NCBI RefSeq assembly: GCF_030686865.1
Contig: NZ_JAQYUS010000001.1
Location: 558,001 to 622,000, forward strand
Direction of reading: 5' to 3'
DNA length: 64,000 bases
From: Kaistella sp. SH40-3
GTDB lineage: Bacteria; Bacteroidota; Bacteroidia; Flavobacteriales; Weeksellaceae
Both the position numbers and the translations under genes were made by a program. The notes under the pieces are model-generated. The model made no database searches. It worked only from the letters and a program-made list of their open reading frames with translations, and was not told the DNA's origin. Of the stretch, positions 9,146-17,319 are shown one piece after another; within the stretch, counting starts at the first letter, position 1, and each line of letters starts with the position of its first letter.

Positions 9146-11311
9146 ATGAAAAACTATCTATCATTTTTATTTCTTTTGTTGCTGAGTTTTCAGGCGAAAA
9201 GTCAGGTTAAAGAAGGTTTCACTGTTCCATCTAATCCAAAAATAGGTTTATCACTTTCTGGCGGTGGCGCCAAAGGTTTCGCCCATATTGGAGTTTTAAA
9301 AGTTCTGGATTCTTTAGGAGTAAAAATTGATTATATCTCTGGAACAAGCATGGGATCTATTGTTGGTGGATTATATGCTTCGGGATATACGGGTAAAGAA
9401 ATTGAAAAAATAGTCATGGATACGGATTTTTATTCGATTATTGCGAATGAAAAAAACCGACAGGAAACTTCTTTTTTCAATAAATCAGTTGATAAATACC
9501 TCTTGACTATTCCTGTTAAAAATGGTAAAATAAATGTGCTGCCTAAAGCAATTTCAACTGGTCAGAAAAATATTTATTTATTAAAAGAACTTTTTAAAAA
9601 CGTTTCTACCATTTCTGATTTTTCTAAATTACCCATTCCTTTTATGTGTGTTGCCACAAATCTGGAGAGCGGCGAAATGCAGTTATTTGAAAGCGGGGAT
9701 TTAGTGAGTTCGATCATGGCCAGTTCAGCCTTTCCTTCTTTAATGGATCCCGTAAAAATTGGAGATTCGCTTTATATTGATGGCGCAATGACGATTAATT
9801 ATCCATCGAAACCATTAAAAGATAAAGGAATAGACATTGTAATTGGAGTAGATTTAAGCCAGGGATTAGCCAGCCGAAAAGATCTGCAATCTGCAATTTC
9901 AATCTTAAACCAGGTCATCGATTTCGGTATTCAGAAAGAAACAAAAAATCAGTATAAATACACGGATATCAATATTCATCCAAATCTGGAAGGGATGGGT
10001 GCTACCAGTTACGACATGAAACAAGCCATTTTGGACTCTGGTTATGTAGAAGCGCAAAAATATATAGAACCGCTTTCTTTACTCCCAAAAAAGGAAGATA
10101 AAAAACTTCGGGCACCTCTAAGTAATATTTACTCTAATGTCTATAAAATTGACAGTCTTATACTGGTAAACGACCATATTTTTAGAAAAAATTATGTGTT
10201 AGGGAAAATGAATTTGAAGGTTCCGTCACTTCAAACCTACGGCGGAATCAATAAAATGATTGATAAATTGTATGCGACCAATAATTACAGATTAATCAAT
10301 TACGATATCATTCAACAAGATGATAAGAATTACTTACAATTGAACGTTACAGAAGATGATACTCGGTTTTTCCTAAAATTCGGATTGCATTATGATGAAA
10401 TTTTTAAAACAGGCTTACTCTTAAATGCAACTGCCAAAAGACTTTTATTCCGAAACTCCACTGTTTCTTTAGATATTATTGTTGGAGATCAACCTCGTTA
10501 TTATTTCAATTATTTTATTGATAATGGTTATATTCCTGGTTTAGGAGTTTACGCATCTGGAATGTCTTTAGATCTAAAGGATGATTCTGGGAATATTTAT
10601 GAAAAATGGAATTGGTTCAGAAATGAAGTGTTTTTACAATCCATCTGGAGAGATAAATTTGCAATAGGTGCAGGTCTTAGTAATGATTATTTTGAAGCCA
10701 AGATTACAGGAGAAAATGGATATTCAAATCCGCAAAATTTCGTGAATGCCTATGCTTTTATTAAAAGCGATACCCGAGATGACCGTAGTTTCGCCACGAG
10801 AGGATTTTATTTAAATGTTGAAGGAAAAGTACTCGATATCTTAGATAAATTCGATGATGGTAAAATATTTCAACTGAAGGCAAACACGCAACTCAATTTT
10901 CCAGTAACAAATTGGCTCACCTATCGTCTTGGTTTATATGGCGGATTCACTATTGGTGATAACCTCAGTCCATATTATAATTACAGAATGGGTGGAATAT
11001 TTGATCAAAATCTAGGTAATTTTGTTACATTTCAGGGTTATCAATTTGGGCAGTCTGTTGCACAAAACATATTAGTTTCATCCAGTACTGCACAGTTTAA
11101 ATTAAATAAAAATTTCTTTGCAGATGCCAACTTCTCCTTCGCTAATCTTTTTAATGATTTAAATGTTGACGATATTTTACATGTTTCAGATTCTTCAGCA
11201 GGACTAACTGCTGGTTACAAATCACCGTTTGGTCAAATTAAAATTAATTACAGCCATTCATTAAAAGTAAAAAGAGGAATGTTCAGTGTAATTCTGGGAC
11301 ATTGGTTTTAA
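9146..11311 (+). CDS. patatin-like phospholipase with POTRA-like segment and outer-membrane barrel
   Basis: A 721-residue predicted exported lipid hydrolase. Residues 1-19 form a signal peptide. The patatin domain has the oxyanion motif GGGAKG (39-44), the nucleophile elbow GTSMG (Ser68) and the dyad aspartate Asp212 in DGA. A short POTRA-like segment follows (about 350-410), then a ~300-residue region of alternating strands ending in VILGHWF, which looks like a BamA/Omp85-type barrel. This is the architecture of PlpD-like proteins, where the barrel carries the hydrolase to the surface or periplasm. The substrate is unknown. The start directly abuts the murF-alr stop. Confidence 0.88.
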   Translation: MKNYLSFLFLLLLSFQAKSQVKEGFTVPSNPKIGLSLSGGGAKGFAHIGVLKVLDSLGVKIDYISGTSMGSIVGGLYASGYTGKEIEKIVMDTDFYSIIANEKNRQETSFFNKSVDKYLLTIPVKNGKINVLPKAISTGQKNIYLLKELFKNVSTISDFSKLPIPFMCVATNLESGEMQLFESGDLVSSIMASSAFPSLMDPVKIGDSLYIDGAMTINYPSKPLKDKGIDIVIGVDLSQGLASRKDLQSAISILNQVIDFGIQKETKNQYKYTDINIHPNLEGMGATSYDMKQAILDSGYVEAQKYIEPLSLLPKKEDKKLRAPLSNIYSNVYKIDSLILVNDHIFRKNYVLGKMNLKVPSLQTYGGINKMIDKLYATNNYRLINYDIIQQDDKNYLQLNVTEDDTRFFLKFGLHYDEIFKTGLLLNATAKRLLFRNSTVSLDIIVGDQPRYYFNYFIDNGYIPGLGVYASGMSLDLKDDSGNIYEKWNWFRNEVFLQSIWRDKFAIGAGLSNDYFEAKITGENGYSNPQNFVNAYAFIKSDTRDDRSFATRGFYLNVEGKVLDILDKFDDGKIFQLKANTQLNFPVTNWLTYRLGLYGGFTIGDNLSPYYNYRMGGIFDQNLGNFVTFQGYQFGQSVAQNILVSSSTAQFKLNKNFFADANFSFANLFNDLNVDDILHVSDSSAGLTAGYKSPFGQIKINYSHSLKVKRGMFSVILGHWF

Positions 11312-11315
11312 AAAT

Positions 11316-11723
11316 ATGATACAATTTTTCTTTGAAAATATCGCCCCAATAGAAATTGATTCTAGAACGACAGAGTGGTTAGGAGAACTTATCAATCAAG
11401 AAAGTAAAAAATTAGGTACGATCAATTACATTTTCTTATCAGATGAAGGTTTGCTAAAAGTAAATCAGGATTTTCTAAATCATGACTACTATACCGATGT
11501 GATCACGTTTGACTATGTAAAAGGCAAAACCATTTCCGCAGATATTTACGTATCTTTGCCCCGCATTTCCGAAAATGCAATGACGCTTTCCAAAGACTTT
11601 ACTTCAGAATTAAACAGAGTTTTAGCCCACGGGATTCTTCATTTATGTGGTTACAAAGATAAAACCAATGAAGAACAGACGGAAATGCGCAACAAAGAAG
11701 ATTTCTATCTCAATATTTTTTAG
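11316..11723 (+). CDS. ybeY: endoribonuclease YbeY (rRNA maturation)
   Basis: YbeY is a single-strand RNase acting in 16S rRNA 3'-end maturation and ribosome quality control. The 135-residue protein carries the UPF0054 zinc motif HGILHLCGYKD (residues 105-115), in which the usual final D-H is K-D, so the third zinc ligand should be checked. The preceding LNHDYYTDVITFDY also fits the family. It starts 4 bp after the patatin gene; the structured repeat copy 2 begins directly after its stop. Confidence 0.93.
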   Translation: MIQFFFENIAPIEIDSRTTEWLGELINQESKKLGTINYIFLSDEGLLKVNQDFLNHDYYTDVITFDYVKGKTISADIYVSLPRISENAMTLSKDFTSELNRVLAHGILHLCGYKDKTNEEQTEMRNKEDFYLNIF

Positions 11724-11798
11724 GAGCCTTTTCCCGCTGTCCGCTATATCTATTGTTTCGCTGCCGCTACACAATAGGATACCGCTTCCATCGGGGCT
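11724..11798 (-). repeat. dispersed structured element, copy 2
   Basis: Read on the minus strand it begins AGCCCCGAT (11798-11790) and ends with GCGGGA (11737-11732) plus a short tail, the same end blocks as copy 1 at 2049-2112. GCGGTATCC and GATATAGCGGACAGCGGGA are conserved. The inner hairpin differs: CTATTGT (11750-11756) pairs with ACAATAG (11771-11777) around a longer loop. It occupies most of the gap between ybeY and the parS site, antisense to both flanking genes. Confidence 0.72.
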
Positions 11799-11829
11799 AA
11801 AGACCACGAAAATTAACCAAAAACTTAAT

Positions 11830-11849
11830 AATGTTTCACGTGAAACATT
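11830..11849. promoter_or_regulatory. parS: parS (ParB-binding centromere site), upstream of mnmG
   Basis: A perfect 20-bp palindrome containing TGTTTCACGTGAAACA (11832-11847), identical to the widely conserved bacterial parS consensus. It lies 13 bp before the mnmG start. An identical 20-bp site follows mnmG. Such sites load ParB for chromosome segregation and usually cluster near the origin. Confidence 0.9.
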
Positions 11850-11862
11850 TTAATAGATCAAA

Positions 11863-13722
11863 ATGATAAACGAAATATACGACGTTATTGTAGTAGGTGC
11901 CGGACATGCTGGTTCAGAAGCAGCCGCTGCTGCTGCCAACTTAGGTTCTAAAACCCTACTCATTACAATGAATATGCAAACCATCGGGCAAATGTCTTGT
12001 AATCCTGCTATGGGCGGAATTGCAAAAGGGCAGATTGTTCGAGAAATCGATGCAATGGGAGGTTATTCTGGAATAATCGCAGACAAATCTGCTATTCAAT
12101 TCAAAATGCTTAACCTGTCAAAAGGTCCTGCAATGTGGTCTCCAAGAACGCAAAACGACAGAATGCTCTTTGCAGAAGAATGGAGAATTGCATTAGAAAA
12201 AACTCCAAATCTGGACTTCTTCCAGGATATGGTGAAGAGTTTAATCATCGAAAATAATCGGGTTGCCGGAGTAATAACTTCTTTAGGACTTGAAATCAGA
12301 GGAAAATCAGTAGTACTAACCAATGGTACTTTTCTGAATGGATTAATACACGTAGGCGATAAACAACTTGGTGGCGGACGAATGGGCGAACCTCGCGCTT
12401 TCGGAATTACCGAACAATTAGTTTCACTTGGGTTCGAATCTGGACGAATGAAAACAGGAACTCCACCTCGTGTAGATGGACGATCACTTGATTACTCCAA
12501 AATGGAAGAACAAAAAGGGGATGAAAATCCTAAAAATTTCTCCTATTTAGACAATCCGAAATTAACCAAACAAATGAGTTGTCATATCGTTTATACCAAC
12601 GAGACCGTTCATGAAATTTTACGCGAAGGTTTTGATAGAAGTCCCATGTTTAATGGAACTATTCAAAGTATTGGTCCAAGATACTGTCCAAGTATTGAAG
12701 ATAAAATTAATCGATTTGCAGAGCGCGAACGTCATCAGTTATTTGTAGAACCGGAAGGTTGGCGAACTGTTGAAATCTATGTTAATGGATTCAGTTCTTC
12801 ACTACCAGAAGATATTCAGTTAAAAGCAATGCGACATATCCCAGGATTTGCAAATGCAAAAGTATTCCGTCCAGGTTATGCTATAGAATATGACTACTTC
12901 CCTCCTACTCAATTGCACCATACTTTAGAAACTAAATTAATCGAAAACCTTTATTTTGCAGGTCAAATTAATGGAACAACGGGTTATGAAGAAGCAGGCG
13001 GACAAGGATTAATTGCCGGAATTAATGCGCACAATAAAGTCCACGATAAAGAGATATTTACATTAAACAGAGACGAAGCATACATTGGTGTTCTTATCGA
13101 TGATTTAATTACGAAAGGTACTGATGAACCTTATCGTATGTTTACCTCCAGAGCAGAATATAGACTCTTATTAAGACAGGATAATGCAGATATTCGTTTG
13201 ACAGAGAAGTCTTATAATTTAGGTTTAGCGAATGAAGAACGATTGATCAGAGTTCAGGAAAAAATTGATAAAAGCAATCAATTAGAAAGTTTCTTAAAAG
13301 ACACTTCTCTAAAACCAGGAGTTATTAATCCAATTCTAGAAAGTATATCTTCTGCTCCTGTTGACCAGGCTTACCGTTCGGCTCAAATTTTAACCAGACC
13401 GAATATGACTTTGGAGAAATTAGAAGAAATCGATTTCATTAAAGAGGTTACGCATCAATACTCAACTGAAGTAAAAGAGCAGGCAGAGATTAATATCAAA
13501 TACCGAGGGTACATTGAAAAAGAAAAAGATAATGTAGCAAAACTTACCCGTTTGGAAACCATTAAAATTGCCGACGATTTTGATTATGATAATCTTAAAT
13601 CATTATCTGCAGAAGCCAAGCAGAAATTCAATAAAGTAAGACCAAAAACGATTGCACAAGCAGCAAGAATTAGTGGAGTCTCCCCTGCGGATATCAATAT
13701 TTTATTAATCTATTTAAAATAA
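11863..13722 (+). CDS. mnmG: tRNA uridine-5-carboxymethylaminomethyl modification enzyme MnmG
   Basis: With MnmE, MnmG uses FAD, NADH and a folate one-carbon unit to install the (carboxymethyl)aminomethyl group on wobble U34 of several tRNAs. The 619-residue protein has the FAD dinucleotide motif VVGAGHAGSEAA (from residue 10), the MnmG signatures SCNPAMGGIAKG, GGGRMGEPRA and GYEEAGGQGLIAG, and the C-terminal helical domain with RISGVSPADINILLIYLK. It is full length. The stop codon lies inside the first bases of the downstream parS palindrome. Its closeness to parS recalls the origin-proximal position of gidA/mnmG in many bacteria. Confidence 0.96.
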   Translation: MINEIYDVIVVGAGHAGSEAAAAAANLGSKTLLITMNMQTIGQMSCNPAMGGIAKGQIVREIDAMGGYSGIIADKSAIQFKMLNLSKGPAMWSPRTQNDRMLFAEEWRIALEKTPNLDFFQDMVKSLIIENNRVAGVITSLGLEIRGKSVVLTNGTFLNGLIHVGDKQLGGGRMGEPRAFGITEQLVSLGFESGRMKTGTPPRVDGRSLDYSKMEEQKGDENPKNFSYLDNPKLTKQMSCHIVYTNETVHEILREGFDRSPMFNGTIQSIGPRYCPSIEDKINRFAERERHQLFVEPEGWRTVEIYVNGFSSSLPEDIQLKAMRHIPGFANAKVFRPGYAIEYDYFPPTQLHHTLETKLIENLYFAGQINGTTGYEEAGGQGLIAGINAHNKVHDKEIFTLNRDEAYIGVLIDDLITKGTDEPYRMFTSRAEYRLLLRQDNADIRLTEKSYNLGLANEERLIRVQEKIDKSNQLESFLKDTSLKPGVINPILESISSAPVDQAYRSAQILTRPNMTLEKLEEIDFIKEVTHQYSTEVKEQAEINIKYRGYIEKEKDNVAKLTRLETIKIADDFDYDNLKSLSAEAKQKFNKVRPKTIAQAARISGVSPADINILLIYLK

Positions 13723-13740
13723 TGTTTCACGTGAAACATT
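13721..13740. promoter_or_regulatory. parS: parS (ParB-binding centromere site), overlapping the mnmG stop
   Basis: An identical 20-bp palindrome to the one at 11830, with core TGTTTCACGTGAAACA at 13723-13738. The first two bases are part of the mnmG TAA stop. The two sites are 1.89 kb apart centre to centre. Confidence 0.9.
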
Positions 13741-13784
13741 TACTAATTAAGTTTAAAATATTTTGTAGGTATTAAGAAATAATA

Positions 13785-14603
13785 ATGAAAATAAAAGACC
13801 ATTTTTTAACTCAGGAAGAATTCGAAATTAAAGAAACGGCAATTCCAGGAGTTTATAAAACCCAAAATATTCCGGCAAATATTTCTGCGTATTATGATAG
13901 CAAAGATTACATTTCTCATCATCAGGATTCTGGTTCTTTAAAAGTAAAACTTTATAAGTTTCTGCAGAATTTTAACCTGAAGTACAAAAAAAATATTTTA
14001 TTTGATTTTGTAGGAAAAGATAAAACTGTTTTAGATTATGGATGTGGTGCGGGAGAATTTGTAAAATATATAGAAAATGATTTTGAAACTTTAGGTTTTG
14101 AACCAAGTGATTCGGCCAGACAGTATGCAACTCAAAAAGTAAAGAAAACTAAAATTATTAACAGTCTTGATTATATTCAAGATGAAACTTTGGATGCAAT
14201 TACTTTATGGCATGTTTTCGAACACATCGAAAATCAGGACGAAATTTTAAAACAGTTTCACAATAAATTAAAAAAAAACGGAGTCTTAATTATCGCGGTT
14301 CCAAATCCAACTTCTTACGATGCTTTAAAATATAAACAATTTTGGGCGGCTTATGATGTCCCAAGACATATCTTTCATTTCTCAAAATCAGGAATGGAAA
14401 AATTAATGAACACCGATTCCTGGAAAATTAAAAAAGTAAAACCACTCCTACTCGATTCCTTTTATATTTCAATGTTAAGTGAAAAATATCAAAAATCATC
14501 ACTTTCATGGTTAAAAGGTTTGATCTTCGGAGCCATTTCTAACGCTAAAGCATTAAAATCCGGCGAATTTTCCAGTTTGATATATATTATCGAAAAAAAA
14601 TAG
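13785..14603 (+). CDS. class I SAM-dependent methyltransferase, substrate unknown
   Basis: A 272-residue protein with a Rossmann methyltransferase core. Motif I is VLDYGCGAGEFVKYI, followed by an acidic loop (LGFEPSDSARQYA), motif IV-like DAITLWHVFEHI, and VLIIAVPNPTSYDA. This is the UbiG/Coq3-like or glycan methyltransferase type common in polysaccharide clusters. No neighbour reveals the substrate. There is no signal peptide; the C-terminal ~60 residues are basic and hydrophobic and may sit on the membrane. It is the last gene of the rightward run, with a hairpin 30 bp after the stop. Confidence 0.85.
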   Translation: MKIKDHFLTQEEFEIKETAIPGVYKTQNIPANISAYYDSKDYISHHQDSGSLKVKLYKFLQNFNLKYKKNILFDFVGKDKTVLDYGCGAGEFVKYIENDFETLGFEPSDSARQYATQKVKKTKIINSLDYIQDETLDAITLWHVFEHIENQDEILKQFHNKLKKNGVLIIAVPNPTSYDALKYKQFWAAYDVPRHIFHFSKSGMEKLMNTDSWKIKKVKPLLLDSFYISMLSEKYQKSSLSWLKGLIFGAISNAKALKSGEFSSLIYIIEKK

Positions 14604-14980
14604 ATAATTGATTTTTAATAGGTTTCTGAAGGTTAATTTTTAGTCTTTTTGACTAAAAATTAAGATTTCCTTACTTTTATAGAAATTTCAAAGTTTAAAA
14701 AAATAAAAAAAAAATAGAAAGCACAAATTTGAATTGATTTTTTTTAGAAATAAAAGTTTTATCAGTTGGAAATAAAAATCAAATTTTTAGAATTTTTAGA
14801 ATCCTTGTAATTTTTAATAAACTCATATAAGAATTAATTTTCACTTTAAAATAAGTAGAAATTAAAAATATCTAATCTTCAGAATCAAAGCGAACTTTTT
14901 AAAAGTATTTATTCCTTCTTAAATTTTGTAGTTCAAATTATCTTTCACTCGATTTCAAAAGGATTCAAAAATTAAAAATA
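14604..14980. other. AT-rich non-coding stretch
   Basis: About 380 bp of strongly AT-rich sequence with long A- and T-runs and no plausible gene on either strand. Apart from the terminator hairpin at 14633-14663 I see no defined element. It lies between the parS pair and the candidate origin, so it may be part of the origin region. Confidence 0.5.
14633..14663 (+). terminator. hairpin after the methyltransferase gene
   Basis: TTAATTTTTAGTC and GACTAAAAATTAA form a perfect 13-bp stem around TTTTT. The stem is AT-rich and no T-run follows, so it may be a weak terminator or only an mRNA end stabiliser. Confidence 0.5.
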
Positions 14981-15010
14981 AAAAAGTTTCCTAGTACTAG
15001 GAAACTTTTT
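14981..15010 (-). terminator. Rho-independent terminator of pgk
   Basis: A perfect 30-bp palindrome made of AAAAAGTTTCCTAGT and its complement, 32 bp past the pgk stop. Read leftward it ends in a T-run. Its symmetry allows it to work in both directions. Confidence 0.85.
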
Positions 15011-15041
15011 TCTATAATTAAACTAAAACTTTAGTTCAATA

Positions 15042-16232
15042 TTAATTATTGATTGCTTTTACTCCAGGTAATTCCATTCCTTCTAAACTTTCGAGCATCG
15101 CTCCTCCTCCTGTTGAAACATAAGTTACTTTGTCATCATACCCGAACTGTTTCACAAATGCAACGCTGTCACCGCCTCCAACAAGGGAAAAAGCGCCTAA
15201 CTTGGTTGCTTCGGCAATGCTGTCTCCCAATGTAACTGTTCCTGCTGCAAAATTAGACATTTCGAAAACTCCAATCGGGCCATTCCACAAAATAGTTCTC
15301 GAATTCATAATCACATCATGAAATATTTTCCTTGATCTCACACCTGCATCTAAGCCCATCCAACCATTTGGAATTTCATAAATGTCAACTTCTTTTTGTT
15401 CTGCATCGTTGTTGAAATCATTAGCAATAACAGAATCAACTGGTAAATAAACCGCTACATTCTGAGATTTGGCTTTCGCTAAAATTTCTAAAGCCAAAGT
15501 TTGCTTATCTACCTCTACCAAGGAGTTACCAATCTCGCCACCTAAGGCTCTAATAAACGTAAAAGCCATACCACCACCAATAATTAAATTATCAATCGCC
15601 GGTAACATATTTTCAATAATGGTAATTTTACTGGAAACTTTTGATCCACCTAAAATCGCGGTGATCGGTTTTTCACCACTTTTCAATACTTTATCAATCG
15701 CTTCTAATTCTTTCGCCATTAATAAACCGAAAAATTTAGTTGAAGGAAAATATTGTGCAATAACTGCCGTCGAAGCGTGTGCTCTGTGTGCAGTTCCGAA
15801 AGCATCATTCACATAAGCATCTCCTAGATCTGCTAACTGTTTTGCAAAATCTGCATCACCATTTTCTTCTTCATTATGAAAACGAACATTCTCTAATAAA
15901 AGAATTTCACCAGGCTGCAAATCAGCACTCATTCTCTTTGCTTCCTCACCAATACAGTCAGTGCAAAATTTAATTGATTTTCCTAAAACTTTTTCAATTT
16001 CACGAAGTATGTTTTTTAAAGAAAATTCTTCTGAAACTTTTCCTTTTGGACGACCTAAATGAGTCAATAAAATTACTGATCCACCGTCATTCAAAATCTT
16101 TTCGATCGTGGGTTTTACCGCTTGAATTCTTGTGTTATCAGTTACTTTAAAATCTGCGTCTTGCGGAACATTAAAATCCACTCTTACCAAAGCCTTTTTA
16201 TCTTTGAAGTTAAAATCGTTAATTGTTTTCAT
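15042..16232 (-). CDS. pgk: phosphoglycerate kinase
   Basis: This glycolytic enzyme transfers phosphate between 1,3-bisphosphoglycerate and ADP. The start used here, Met at 16232 (MKTINDFNFKDKKALVRVDFNVP), gives 396 residues, the normal length. An upstream in-frame ATG at 16259 would add nine residues not expected in the family, and a GGAG lies about 10 bp before the chosen ATG. Signatures are LLTHLGRPKG, NVRFHNEEE, AILGGSKVSSKI, WNGPIGVFE and GGGDSVAFV. It is monocistronic, with its own terminator. Confidence 0.95.
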   Translation of the reverse strand: MKTINDFNFKDKKALVRVDFNVPQDADFKVTDNTRIQAVKPTIEKILNDGGSVILLTHLGRPKGKVSEEFSLKNILREIEKVLGKSIKFCTDCIGEEAKRMSADLQPGEILLLENVRFHNEEENGDADFAKQLADLGDAYVNDAFGTAHRAHASTAVIAQYFPSTKFFGLLMAKELEAIDKVLKSGEKPITAILGGSKVSSKITIIENMLPAIDNLIIGGGMAFTFIRALGGEIGNSLVEVDKQTLALEILAKAKSQNVAVYLPVDSVIANDFNNDAEQKEVDIYEIPNGWMGLDAGVRSRKIFHDVIMNSRTILWNGPIGVFEMSNFAAGTVTLGDSIAEATKLGAFSLVGGGDSVAFVKQFGYDDKVTYVSTGGGAMLESLEGMELPGVKAINN

Positions 16233-16259
16233 AAAATTTTCTCCGTTTTTAAGTTTCAC

Positions 16260-16854
16260 AAATTTACCATTTATTCCCTCGATTCAAAATTAAATTCGAT
16301 TTAAAAATCCACAATCCACAAAACCTCATTTTATCTACATTACTTTCTTTTTATATAAATAAGAATATGAATGATGTTGTTGTAGTTCGGTAGTTTGGGG
16401 AGAAATAAATTTTAATTTTTCGTCCCATTTACTTCTGCCTTTAATCATACTTTATCCATATTTTAAATAGTTGATTATCATTTTAATATAGTGGTTGTTA
16501 ACAAATGTTAATAACTCTGAATTAAAGTTAATATTTATAACCCAAATCTTAACAACTTTGGAATTGAACCCCAACAATTTTTTGAAAGAATATTCGGTCT
16601 TTTTGAAAACTAATGTCTATTATAAAATTTATTCAAATCTGAAAGACAATGTTCAATAAACTTATCAACATGAATTATGTACGTTGTCCCCAAGTTATTT
16701 ATAAAGATGATAATGTTTATTGTACTGATCTATAATATATCGCATAACTCCACTTTAGATAGAATGATTACGAAGATTTAATCTGGAACAGAATATTTTT
16801 TATTTTATTAATGTTAAATTTGTCTGAATTGAATATTGAGTTTAAAGATCAATT
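16260..16854. other. oriC: candidate chromosome replication origin (oriC)
   Basis: A 600-bp AT-rich gap between divergent pgk and rpiB without a credible ORF. DnaA-box-like 9-mers on the plus strand include TTATCTACA (16331), TTATCCATA (16452) and TTATCAACA (16662), each one base off TTATCCACA. Two abutting ATCCACA heptamers lie at 16307-16320. TTGTTAACAA (16495-16504) is palindromic, and AT-rich runs follow. Two parS sites lie 2.5-4.4 kb to the left. No dnaA gene is in the window, so this remains a candidate. Confidence 0.4.
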
Positions 16855-17286
16855 ATGAAAAAAATAGCAATTGCATGCGATCATGCCGGTTTCGAATACA
16901 AAGAAATCATTAAAAAACATTTGGAAGGTAAATTTGAAGTAGAAGATTTCGGCACTTTTTCCCCAGACTCTGTGGATTACCCCGATTTCGTACATCCAGC
17001 CGCAGAATCCATTGAGCAGGGAAGAAATGAATTTGGAATTCTTATTTGTGGAAGTGGTCAAGGCGTTGCGATTACAGCCAATAAGCATCAGAAAATACGG
17101 TGTGCCTTATGTTGGATGCCTGAACTTGCCAGTCTATCCCGTCAACATAACGACGCGAATATGATTGCACTTCCAGCGCGTTTTATCGCCAGCCAATTGG
17201 CTACAGATATTGTTGATACGTTCCTCAATACTCCTTTCGAAGGTGGAAGACATCAAAACAGAGTTGAAAAGATTTCGACTTGTTAA
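16855..17286 (+). CDS. rpiB: ribose-5-phosphate isomerase B
   Basis: RpiB interconverts ribose-5-phosphate and ribulose-5-phosphate in the non-oxidative pentose phosphate pathway. The 143-residue protein has the RpiB/LacAB features IAIACDHAGFEYKE at the N-terminus, DYPDFVHPAA, the catalytic-loop ICGSGQGVAITANKH with the conserved Cys, and HNDANMIALPAR. The length is standard. It is followed after 33 bp by rnr and is likely co-transcribed with it. The long upstream gap would hold its promoter. Confidence 0.93.
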   Translation: MKKIAIACDHAGFEYKEIIKKHLEGKFEVEDFGTFSPDSVDYPDFVHPAAESIEQGRNEFGILICGSGQGVAITANKHQKIRCALCWMPELASLSRQHNDANMIALPARFIASQLATDIVDTFLNTPFEGGRHQNRVEKISTC

Positions 17287-17319
17287 ACCCTTCTTCTATA
17301 TAAATACAATCCATAATAA

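Noticed and set aside
11647-11853. 68-residue frame over the end of ybeY and the following gap
   Set aside because: It is a shifted frame of ybeY continuing through the repeat and the parS site.
16122-16304. 60-residue frame antisense to the start of pgk
   Set aside because: Shadow of pgk plus AT-rich DNA; no start context or family resemblance.
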